Shown here piece by piece: positions 1-10,300 of a stretch of DNA of 64,000 nt (position 1 is its first letter; each line of letters opens with the position of its first letter). The notes below the pieces were generated by a model. The model was given only the letters and a program-made list of their open reading frames with translations. It did not search any database and was not told the origin of the DNA. The stretch lies in NCBI GenBank assembly GCA_963971425.1, contig OZ020525.1, positions 21,272,187-21,336,186 of the forward strand. The letters are read 5' to 3'. The translations under genes and the position numbers were made by a program. This DNA comes from Bryoerythrophyllum caledonicum (Eukaryota > Streptophyta > Bryopsida > Pottiales > Pottiaceae).

Positions 1-297
1 TTGACCTTCGTTAGTGTTTTGAAAACACCCTTCAAACACCACTTGATGGCCTTCGATAAGCACATCTGCAACCTCCAAGACGATTACTAAAGTTTTTGCC
101 TCCGGTTGTAAACTTCTTATACTTGTCAAAGGAACTTGTTGAGGATCAAAAGCGGTACGTGGTTGAACACGACGCTCAGAAGGCCCTGCTTCCTCTCGCT
201 CACGCCGCCTTAATGTCGATGGTTGAGAAAGTTGAATTAGATCATCCGATGAGTTAGCTAAAGGAAACTTCCAATCATTAGGGTCTTGAGAAGCCAT
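1..297 (-). CDS. partial hypothetical CDS, N-terminal 99 codons, runs off the window
   Basis: An uninterrupted minus-strand frame starts at an ATG (295-297) and is still open at base 1, so only the first 99 codons are visible. The protein begins MASQDPNDWKF and is polar, with a cluster of Arg and Glu around residues 31-50 and a more hydrophobic stretch near residues 75-95. I see no signal peptide or known motif. It could be the first exon of a host gene or the start of a transposon-borne gene. The repeat-rich surroundings make the second possibility real. Frame length, codon evenness and a sensible start are the only support. Confidence 0.45.
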   Translation of the reverse strand, partial: MASQDPNDWKFPLANSSDDLIQLSQPSTLRRREREEAGPSERRVQPRTAFDPQQVPLTSIRSLQPEAKTLVIVLEVADVLIEGHQVVFEGCFQNTNEGQ

Positions 298-570
298 ACT
301 ATCAACCTATAGAAACTAAGAAGAAAAAATCCAAACCAATAATGAGCTGAAGTAATGCATAAGGCACGGCAACCATCTACCCTTTATATATTTTTCGATA
401 ACTTCATCAAGAAGCTTGCCTTCCCTAACATTAACTCAATGACATTTCTTTAATAGTAAACGGTTAAGCAAATTTAAGTAACCATAGATGCCTTTCCATC
501 TAAAAGAAGGTCCACAGTAAAGCTAGATTAAGAAACAAACGACTTATCTGTAGCAGTATAAAACTATTGT

Positions 571-666
571 GGGCTCGATGATAATCGCCAAGTTGCAGAC
601 TTGGTTGGCTGTTAGAGTCCGTTTGTTATCCGCCGATTGATTCCGAGTTCGAGTCTCATTGAGCTC
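571..666 (+). other. degenerate tRNA-like sequence (possible SINE or tRNA relic)
   Basis: Positions 647-655 read GTTCGAGTC, close to a Pol III B box. A D-arm-like stem (GACT at 598-601 pairing with AGTC at 616-619) encloses a GG-containing loop. The outer segments 571-577 and 660-666 can pair with two G-U wobbles. Only three of five T-stem pairs form and no normal anticodon arm fits between the arms, so it is not a working tRNA. Some resemblance to tRNA-Asn is visible around 610-655. Confidence 0.2.
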
Positions 667-984
667 GTTGAACTGTTCGGGCGGCTGCGGCTTGGCACTT
701 GCTAGTGAGAGCAGGAAAATAAGCAGCCAACTAGCCACCTACCTATCCCTAAGCTAGAGTGACAAATGTAGTACATCCAAGCTAGGCTAACAAGCTCCAA
801 TTGTTCCCACATTGAATTAAACTGTAGGTCACTCTATGACCACACTTCTTGCATCTACATTATTTTTTTACATACTGTAGTTATTTACATCACGACAACG
901 CTACCATTTTTAGGCATGGTTATTTTATTTTTTGATTGAATAAAATATTATTGGATCTATAATCCATAGGGTAGATGATAGCAT

Positions 985-1235
985 CATGCCCGATCTTAGA
1001 GAAAAAAAAAATGTAAAAAAAAAATACATAAACATGAAATCCCCAATTTCTATGCATTTTTATGTAAAATCAATGAAGACTCCCATAAACTTCTTATCAT
1101 TGTTGCCCACCTTAAAAGGTCTTACTATTCACCTCTATAGTAGTACTATTGAGCTCTACAATACCCTGCCAAGTTGCCCAAAAGTCCACCTTTTGATGTT
1201 TGAAGTGTTATATTTTCCCGTTATAAATCCATAAA
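985..1235 (+). repeat. diverged copy of one end of the 52.0-53.6 kb foldback family
   Basis: This stretch matches 53400-53590 over most of its length. Shared blocks include 'tctatgcatttttatgtaaa' against 'tcaatgcatttctaagtgaaa', and in both copies a later run mentions 'ctatagta' followed by 'taccctgcc'. The order of the blocks is the same. It indicates a dispersed family with one end preserved here. The short reading frames in it are not conserved between copies, so I do not call a gene. Confidence 0.5.
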
Positions 1236-1811
1236 AAATATATATATATAAACACCCTTGTGAAGCTTATCAAGATTTCTAAATTCAATAGAATTTCAAA
1301 AATAAATCATTTGAATTAGAATTTTAGAAACCTCTCATATTCTCATTGGTCCTCTAAATGGACAGTTGAAATTTTAGGAGTAAACATTATTTGCGTTTTA
1401 ACGATTGCACACATCATAGTTCAAAACATATACTTTCACTCAATATAAAAGAAAATATGTGATTGCATGTGAAGTCAAAACGCGGAACATGGCTTACCCG
1501 GCCTCGCCGGACCTGGCGGGGTCTGCCCGGGCCTCATGTGTGTTCTTCTTCTTCCCTTGTGTCCAAAATAAAAATGCGGAACATGGTATAACGCTGGAAC
1601 AGAGTATGGCATTGAGACATGGTATCACTCTAAGACAGGGTATCGTGCCAAGCCAAGGTCTTTCGCCGAGACCCTTGTTCCATTGGAGACAACAGGGATC
1701 TACACTACACTAAAATTAGTCGAATCTAGAGTTACACTACATTTAGTATAATAACCTCTTTTAACCACATGACTTTGATTGTGTATCTCTAAAAAATTAG
1801 TGTATTACTAC
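1236..1811. other. intergenic, no gene seen
   Basis: AT-rich DNA with a short GC-rich patch near 1495-1535. Between about 1480 and 1650 the phrases 'cggaacatggcttac', 'cggaacatggtataac' and 'gagacatggtatcact' suggest a small degenerate internal repeat. No reading frame has coding character. Confidence 0.5.
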
Positions 1812-2352
1812 AGTAGAGGCACCCAATTCCGATCACTTAAGCCAGTTCGGGACTCAAATGACATTGTATGTCAAAAAAATTATGTTGAAAGATGCGGAAT
1901 CAGGAATGAAACTCAACAAATATTTTTTCAAATTTAATCACAAAGATTTGGAATTGATACAGAATTTAAAAGCCCAAACAGCATCAGAGCCCATAATCAA
2001 ACTCTAGAGTAGGTGAGATTTAGTGCCCTCTTTTGCCCAATGCCAACAAGTGAGAGTGAGTAAAAGAGGGAAGACATGCCATGAATACCCGACTCATGGA
2101 GGGTATCCAATGCCAGTCAGCCTTGTTTGACTTTCTAGGCAATGCCACCATCGAGAGCTCAATTGAAGTGGAGCAACCCAAAATTGCACACTTCATGACC
2201 CAATGCCATAATGACTGGTGTTTTTAGATTTTGAGTTATCCGTTTTTGGGTCACATCATGCACCATTTCATGCATTTGCCATTTTCATGCACCATGCCAT
2301 GCATACTCTATTGATCGGAATTGGGTGGCCGATCGGAATTAGGTGCCTCTAC
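1812..2352. mobile_element. MITE-like element with about 22-bp terminal inverted repeats
   Basis: The left end reads GTAGAGGCACCCAATTCCGATC and the right end is its reverse complement with one change, ending GGTGCCTCTAC. The right end also holds a second copy of the 'ccgatcggaatt' block. The interior of about 500 bp is non-coding. I could not fix a target-site duplication, although TTA occurs close to both ends. Small size, inverted ends and lack of coding sequence fit a non-autonomous DNA transposon. Confidence 0.6.
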
Positions 2353-2566
2353 CTTAACCAATGCGTTGTCTTCTAACATTGCCACCATTGGCATGACTTG
2401 GAACCAAATGAAGTTTATAAATGGACTCACTAATCAACTTGACCACTACAATGATGAGCAAAAAACGTGGAGAAACCTGAAGTAGGCAAGAGCTAGCAAT
2501 TGGCCCTAATAAAACCAAGACCGCATGATAAATAAATTTGCTTCCTTGCTCTGTCCTTTCCAGTAC

Positions 2567-2786
2567 ACTAAAAATGGTGTTTAGTGCATCCACACTATAT
2601 AATTTGGATGTGCTATAGTTTTTTTTCATGAAGATTCTTACCGAGAGCACTAACAATCTACACTATTCAAAGAGGCGGGTCATTATAGACACAAGTGATA
2701 AAAATATTCATCAATAGTAAAACTTATAGCATTCACAAATCAATAAGTATTATTACACTAAACATCATTTTTAGAGTAATGTGCGT
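2567..2786. repeat. imperfect inverted repeat (hairpin MITE relic)
   Basis: The block 'cactaaaaatggtgtttagtg' at 2567-2587 returns inverted as 'cactaaacatcatttttag' near 2755-2775. The flanks between them also pair imperfectly around a centre near 2675. The same type of 'acactaaa...tttagtg' end is found in the element at 57042-57262, so this is probably an older member of one MITE family. Confidence 0.45.
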
Positions 2787-3657
2787 CCTGGCTCAAACCG
2801 CATTAATTCCCCCCTCTACCTTCTTCCTCCACCAACTCACCTTCTTCCCAAGTGGGATATCAATTGGGTTTGCCATGGCTCGGGTTGTGATCCATGTCTC
2901 CATCTATGGAGTAACAGATGCGGCCTAGGATTCAATAAATTAAGCAAAGTGAAGCCAAGCTTGAGAGGCCAAATTGTTTCCTCACTAACACTACATATAA
3001 AGCTAGTAAAAATTCAAATTATCAATACTCTGCATTTAGTGTTGTAACATTAATAGCATTGTTGACATATAGTGTTAAAGTTTGTAATTAGTATTGCAAA
3101 CACTGATTTTCAAAAACATTGTAGTGGATCTGAACCATATTTCGCTTGGAAGCCCAATTTGTACGGTAAGCATGGTCAATTTTGGCACCTCTCTATCAAA
3201 TTTTTTCTTCAAATCTTACTGGTTTAGACACAATGGGTATCATGTAGGTAGTACATAGGTATCACCAAGACAAATCTCTTAAACTTTCCAATTTTTTTGG
3301 ACATCCTCCATTGATATCTAAGACATTAACGACGAGGACTTGCACATGGCCTTGAAAAATCTACGAACATAAAAGATCAATCGCAATAGAAGTGAACAAC
3401 ATCTACACGGAGAGTACGTTTCATTGTTCACTCTTTTCACAGAAATCACTATAGTTTGTTATTGCCTCAACCAATTGGAGTTCATGAAGATGGGTTAGAT
3501 GGAGGAAAGCATAGCGCACAACCGCTCCAACAAGTGCAAATCAATTCATCAATTCAAGCGGCCATGGCTCCCAAAAAAATTGGTCTCATCGATCACATTT
3601 TGGTTCCTTCATTGTTAAAGGATTAACTCTTAAACATCAGTCGGGAACCATATAAAC
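2787..3657. other. intergenic, no gene seen
   Basis: AT-rich sequence with only short, overlapping, unconvincing reading frames. I see no tRNA, no tandem repeat and no domain-like translation here. Confidence 0.5.
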
Positions 3658-4045
3658 ATGAACGTATTTTACTCTGTAGAATACTAGAAAGGTACTAAAG
3701 TCTAGCAAGACTTACACCTTCAGATTGAAAATTCTTGAACTAACATCTTTCATCTGGAGGTCATTTCAATATGTGAACCTTATCATGTTCAAATACGACA
3801 CCTCACGTGTAGAATATTGTGGCCACCTATGGCAACTTCTGACGTTTAAGGATTAAACGTTAGAAGATGCCACTAGTGGCCACAATATTCTACATGTATA
3901 ATGTCCTGTTTGAAGATGATAAGGTTAAGATATTGAAGTGACCTCCAAATAATAGATGTTAGTTCAAGGATTTTCAATCTAAAGGTGTAAGTCTTGCTAG
4001 ACTATAGTACCTCTTCGGTATTCTACAGAGTAAAATACGTTTAAG
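3658..4045. mobile_element. foldback element, about 195-bp arms with almost no spacer
   Basis: The two halves are reverse complements of one another around a centre at about 3851-3852, where 'gacgtttaaggattaaacgtt' forms the turn. Each outer end carries 'cgtattttactctgtagaata' or its complement. The arms then match, with scattered changes, through 'ctagcaagacttacacct' and 'gtagaatattgtggccac'. A transcript through it would form a long hairpin. It ends about 40 bp before the telo-box upstream of GCN1. Related single arms lie near 25320-25480 and 26253-26445. Confidence 0.75.
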
Positions 4046-4084
4046 GATTGAGGGTTACCTTTGTACGAAACTCACCCAGCCTTA

Positions 4085-4114
4085 AAACCCTAGGTGACGT
4101 CACTGCTGACGTCA
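4085..4114 (+). promoter_or_regulatory. telo-box plus twin TGACGTCA sites upstream of GCN1
   Basis: AAACCCTA (4085-4092) is the plant telo-box, common in promoters of translation-related genes. It is followed by two perfect palindromic TGACGTCA motifs at 4095-4102 and 4107-4114, 12 bp apart start to start. TGACGTCA is the CRE-type core bound by many bZIP factors. The cluster lies 258-287 bp before the GCN1 start codon, a plausible core promoter or early 5' UTR position. That it is functional is an inference from motif content and position. Confidence 0.55.
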
Positions 4115-4316
4115 CAGAACCAAGTGAGCCCTAAGGCTGGGACGGAAGGGGAGAGACAGAGGAGGTGACAGAGGAAACCTCTGTGTGCGCCTGCGAGAGA
4201 GCCTCCGAAGGCTCTGCCTCTGCCTCTGCCTGTTGTGCCTCGCTGCTCCATCGCTTCGGCTGAAGCAGCAGCCCACGCTGTCGCGCTCTTGCTCCCGTCT
4301 CGCATTGCATTCTACT

Positions 4317-4349
4317 ATGACTGCCGCCACCCCTCGTGATCCTCACTAA
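4317..4349 (+). promoter_or_regulatory. short upstream open reading frame before GCN1
   Basis: An ATG at 4317 opens a 10-codon frame (MTAATPRDPH) that stops at TAA 4347-4349, 22 nt before the GCN1 ATG. It lies in a different frame and does not overlap the main frame. If the transcript begins further upstream, ribosomes would meet it first, and it could lower GCN1 translation or make it depend on reinitiation. Whether the transcript includes it is unknown. Confidence 0.4.
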
Positions 4350-4371
4350 TCCACTCCCTTTCCTCTCCACA

Positions 4372-7300
4372 ATGTCTCCCTCCGCGGACGACGACTCCTG
4401 CGCCTCTCTCCTCCTCGCCGCGCACCAGGATGCCTCCTCCGCCTCCACCTCCCACCGCATCGCCCTCTTCCGCAACCTCGTCCGCACTCTCTCAGGTCCC
4501 ATCCAATCTGTAGCTACTTCTCTAGATTGGCGTTGTTTTTATCCAATCTGCACACTCCATGCGTCGATCTCGAATTCCTCTACCTTAAAACCCTAGCAGT
4601 GATTGAGTGAATGCTTGTTTTTGGCTCCTCTCTATCAGTCCTGCGCGGATTGGCCGAAATACTGCTTAGTGCACTCTTCTTCTGCTTCCTTACTTGCTGA
4701 AATAATCAATTATCACTGTTTTCTGCTTCCTGCACTCTTCTTCTGCTTCCTTACTTGTTGAAATAATTAATTATCACTGTTTTCTGTTTAATGCGCTCTT
4801 TTTCTGCTTCCTTACTTGTTGAAATACTCAGTTCTCGCTGTTTTTCGTAATCCCGGTTCTTAGGGTTTGGGTTGTTTTGAATTTGTTCTGTAATTATATG
4901 ACTGACGTAGTGTTTGTGTCTGTGACAGGGGAAAGTATTATTAAGGACGCAGCGCAAGTAGTGGATGTTATATTTTTGACACTGCCTCTTTACGACGACC
5001 GGCACTCGCAGGGAGCTGTGGTGGAACTGATAATTAGGTGTTTGGATGAGTCAGCTTTTGTGAAAGTGTTTGCAGGTGCTTTAGTTCAACATATAGAAAG
5101 ATCTCACAAGAATTGCAGTGGCGCCGTGCGTCTGAAGCTGCTGAGATGGTCTTGTCTCCTTATTGCGCGTGTGCCCACTCTGCTCTCTGCAAAGTCGGCT
5201 TTCAGCAGGCTTGCTGCGGCCCAGGGTTTCTTGCTTGCATCCCTTTATCAAGGCTCAGTTCGGTTACGGAGAGCGACTACTCGCATCTTCATTCATTACT
5301 TGTCGACGGTGCGTGTCTCTTTTCCTCTGGCTATCTCTTTTTTCTCGGGGGCAGGTTGTTTCTGCGGTGTTGATGGTATGGTAAGGCAGCTTATACAGCG
5401 CTCATGATGCAGGTTGACGGTGCGTTGCAATGTTACATTGCTGAGGTTGAAACATTTCCTGTGGAAAGTAGCTGTGGCATCATGAAGTCACTGCTGCTGT
5501 TTTGCACTCGAAATCAATCACTGTTAGATTCTCATAAGGTATTGTTCTCCTCCGAAAGCACTCGAATTTTGATTCTTCTGAACATTCAAGTGAGGTGTGT
5601 TACTGATTCGTTGGACTCAATTTTACTTGCAGGCGTGGTTTTTGCAATCGTATTTGAAGCTGGTCTTCGGCTCGGCGAACAAGAAGCCACTTAGAGCTTT
5701 GAGTGAAGCTTTTCAGCCATTACTTGAGCAGGTGTCACATGAGGATTTTGGAAAGACAATTTTGCCCACCGCAGTCAAGATGCTGAAACGAAACCCGGAG
5801 CTGGTGATGGAAGCATTTGGTCTTCTGTTGACATACACCAGATTAGACCTTAGTCAATACTCTGCTGAGATTTTGCCATCAATCTTACTTCAGGCTCGTC
5901 ATAGTGATGAGGCTCGGCGTAGAGAATCTCTACAACTTGTAACTCAACTCGTAGTTCATTCCAGTGACTTGGACGCCATTTCAGCTATGTTTCAATCTGT
6001 TAAATCTCTACTAGCAGGTAAGGTTTTTGCTTGCACCTTGTATTTGATTTATGAGTATGATCATCTGTAGTTTGAGAGCTTTGAAGAACAATGTTCCGAA
6101 CAGTATAGGGCAGATTATCCTCTCTTATCGAACTTGGGAGTTTCTTTGAGGTTGATTGAGAGTTTTATTTTGAGATTTTTTTCTCCTTAATAGTGTTTTA
6201 AGACCTTTAATTCTTTCAGGAGCGGAAGGGAAACTCGTTCAAGCATATCAAAGAGTGGCAATGGTTAACGTATTGCAAATATTATCAACTGTTATTGGAG
6301 GGAAAGCAGTTGCATCACTTGCGTCTACTTCAGCTTTATATCTGATGTCTCTTTACAAGGATGACGGTAGGTTCTTGTTAATTTCCTTCCTCGGATTTCA
6401 ATTTTCGACTGGTTTTGCAGCAGTTGTGGTTTTTTCAGAGAGTGATAAGTTTCGGTTGGATTAGAGGAAATTCTAATAAAATGTTTACCTGGAACCAAAT
6501 TAATGGTAGATGTAAATGAAGGTTGATGTAATGTTATACTTTAATAATCTTTTGCTAATTGTGCTCCAGGGAATGAAGAGGTGCGGCTTGCAATTTTAAC
6601 TGCACTTGGTGCGTGGCTTTCAAGAGTCGCATCCAGCAGCCCTGCAGAATGCGTGAAATTTTTCTCTCTTGGTCTTAAAGAGAAGGAAACCCTCCGACGG
6701 TCGCATCTACGATGTCTGAGACTGGCATTTGAAAATAATGATATCTTGACTGAGGTTTGTGCCCCTCTGTCCACTAATACATGACTTTAATACACTAAAT
6801 ACACTAAAGTGGATTAAAGTGGATTGAAGTGGATTAGTGTATCAAAGTGGATTAGTGTATGGAAGTGGATTTAATATGATTTCAATCGATTTGTGAGTTT
6901 ATTAATTCAATAGTTCTTGGATACTGACTTGCCTATCACACATGATGCGGTTGTGTGCAGGTATTGGATTTGACAAATCCATTGATTCAATTGATCAAGA
7001 CCGGCGCCACAAAACCTGCTCTGCGAGTTGATGCGATATACTCCTTCTTGCTTGTTTCTAAAATTGCAGCTGTCCATGTCAAAGCTAGTGAGTTGCATAT
7101 GCCGTTGCTCGTTGTTTTGTCTGAACCTTTCAAATGCTGCACTTTTGAAGTGTTGCTCTGATTAGTGCAGTTCTCATAGCTGAGACTTGTTTGAATCATT
7201 TTGAACAAGTTTGACTTTCATCATCAGTTTGACATTGTATTATGAGGATATGTTGAGCTATCATGTCTTGATCAGTGCTTCAGCTGAGATGACTACCAGG

Positions 7301-10300
7301 GATTTTGATTTGGTCATGCGCCGGAAGAAAATATTATAGTAAAATCTCATATCAGTATAAAGTCAGTCACATTTAAAGCTGATTTAGTTTGTAGAATCTT
7401 TCAAGAGCAAGGGTTCTCCTCAAATTCTTATGGTGGGGCTTGTGGTCTCAGGTGACATACTTGCGAAAGAGAAGATCTGGGATGTTTTACTGGATAAGAA
7501 CTCAGCTCTTGTTACGTCTTCTCTGGTGATGAACTTTTTATACTGCTGTCTTTCATATGATAGTCGTTATTTGAATGTTCCTAGTTCTGATTTTCCTGTA
7601 TTTTGTTGCTATGATCAAACTTAATTGAAGCCTGTATTATACCAGGGATCAACAACTGTTTTTACAAGTATGTGTTTTTGTTTGTGTGTGTTTACTGTTT
7701 GAGATAGGTGTTGAAGCTGTCGGCAGAGGATTGCGTGATTCTTGCTGAGCTGATTGAAGTGGTGCTTCTTCAACACTCGAGCAGGTACGATTAATGTCTT
7801 TTATGTTTCGTCGTTGCGATTCTTGCAATCATCTTTCCTTTCCTTCATAATTTGCTGAGGGAGTTGATGTTCTTATCCAGCCTTCTTTATGCACCATTTC
7901 ATACGCCTCAAACTACATGTTACGAAATGGAGCCATTTTGTATGCCATTTTGTATGCCGTTCTTACTCAGGGTGATAAATGTTGAATATGTCATGTCTTA
8001 AGTTAACATCTTGGGACTCTATTTCAGGGTATCGGCACATTCTGATGGAATGACAAATCTTTCTAAGGTAAAGTCAATCGATCCATTCTGGTTCGGGATC
8101 TATTTATTGTTCTGAAGCCCGTTTTCAATGGTCAGGATTTTAGCGTTATGGAACCACAGACCCTAATCCTGCAATCTTAATTATTTCACCTGCTATTCTT
8201 GTGGTGCATTTTGTAGTTTCTATTTTTTTTCCTAGCATATGTTTATGTTTGTGTTGTCCTCATTTATGTTTGTAGTTTCTATTTATGTTTGTGTTGTCCT
8301 CATCATCTGGTAAACTCGTTTCTGAGGGTTCAGTTGTGAGTTATGAATGCATCTCTCAGTCCGTCATCTAAACTCCTTACGCAGGGGCTATTTTCTGGAA
8401 TATATTTTTGTGCACTTGTATCAATCATTTACTCATTATCTCCAGATGTCTCATGGATATTTAAGTGATCTTGAGAAGCATTTTTTGACGTTCATTGACA
8501 TGCAATGTCTGCAGCTGCTGGTCAACCTTTTGTGGCATCCAGCGCTGAGTGCACGGAGAGCCGCCGAAGGTGTTGTGCTCCGCGCTCAGAAAGCAGATGA
8601 TTTTCTATCAGAGGCACTCTTTGATGCTTTGAGTGTGGAAGTGAGTGCATTTGGAGAACAATACATTTTTCTTAAGAACAGGTAAGAGTGATATCTAGTT
8701 TTGTCTTGTGACTTCGATGCTCACTTTGGAATGCTTACAAGAATACGAATTTTAAGTCCCGACCTTTAATTGTGTTTTGTGTTTTTTACTAATGATCACT
8801 CTCCTAGCTAATGATGTGAGCTTAGGGGTTTGGTATTACTGTTGCCTTTCTGATTGCTTGTCTTCTGGCAAGGGTTCGACAGCGATGTTGGGGAGTCCGT
8901 GGGAGGGGCAACGGTGAATGGCATTCCTAATGCCAACCTGTTGGCCAAGACCCTGTTGATAGTCTCATCCACTTCATTGGCTAGAAATCCCACACATTGT
9001 GCTCGGTTACTTCTCTTAGCACATAACCCTTGCATTGCAACTGGTCGTCACAAAGATGTCATTTGGAAGGTAAGTTTAGTCGTTACAAAATTGAAATGTA
9101 CATCTCAATGGACAACATTATCTGTGTTCTTTATGTTTTTATATGTTTCTTACAAATCCTTGGTTCAGTCTAAAATAAATCTGTTAGTATTTGCCTACCC
9201 ATGTTATGATATGGAATAAAATCATAGAATGTATCATTGATTGATTGCCGCATTTTGTTAATTTTTTTGTTCTTCAGTTATGTTTTCGTATCTAAGAGAA
9301 GCTATTTTTATGAACTGAACTTATGTTGTTGATGCAGACTGTGTGTAGAAAAATGAAAAAGCTAGGCTTGGATATGTCCAGCACTTTGGCGACTGATCCT
9401 CTTGCCGTTTGTGAGGTGAGTTGACTATCATTGATATAATTACTGCAGACTTTAATGCTGAAAACGCCTACTTTGCTTTTATCCTTTTTGTGATTGATCT
9501 TACTTTTTTTGATGTCTTTGAATGATCGCAGGTTCTCCTTGGATCGACAGGGTTGGTCAGCTCAAATTTATCCGAATCGCAGGCTGCTATATTTTCTCTT
9601 GAAACGGCCATGAGGATGCTTCCAGATAGTTTTTTCCCGACTTTCGTTCAAGTACGTTGTGCAACCTTTCTCTTGACTGTCATCAGTGTTGAAACATATC
9701 AGTATAAAACTTGGGAATTTTCTTACAATATGTTAGCGTGTCCAACATTCATGTTTGCAGGAATTTGATTCCATGTCTATGTATTTCTTGTCTGAATGCT
9801 TTTAATTTTTAGGGTGTTCTGGTGGTTTGTAGTCATTGCTCCAGCGCTTTGTTCTGAATTGCACTGTCGTGTAAACTGCTGAAAGTTTTGATGTGTACGA
9901 TGTTATTGTAGAAAATGGATATTCTGGGGGACCGTCAACTTCACGATTCTTTATCGCCACAAGATATCAAGGTTTTTCTGTGCTTCCCATACTTAATCTT
10001 ATTAGCTTTGAGTTCAAGTGTGTTGTACATTATTTTATACACCAATCGAGCTGCAGGCATTGTTCTTCCAATTTTATAGGACCTTGGAGCAATGAGCAAG
10101 TAACTATGTACTTCATTAGTAAATACGATGTCAGTGATCTAGAGGTTCTAGACCTACACAAATGTATTATATTCCACCTAGAAAGGTAGTTCAAGATACA
10201 ACAAGGGTCCTTTCCTATGTTTACATGACAATCCCCCGTTTGTTTCCAGATATTCAATACCGAAGAAGGGATTCTATCTTCCGAGCTTGGTGTCTATGTC

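Noticed and set aside
583..604. tRNA-Cys from the CCAAG-TTGCAGA-CTTGG hairpin (loop would carry anticodon GCA)
   Set aside because: There is no room for a D arm upstream and about 38 nt of unexplained sequence before the T-loop-like part.
4336..4596. GCN1 start at an upstream GTG (4336)
   Set aside because: It only extends the frame through leader sequence. The ATG at 4372 is the first in-frame ATG, and a GTG start is not expected in a plant nuclear gene.
8347..8514. Extension of the GCN1 exon at 8515 upstream in the same frame
   Set aside because: The phase from 8067 closes exactly at the acceptor before 8515, and the upstream stretch does not resemble GCN1 HEAT repeats. This junction remains one of the less certain ones.
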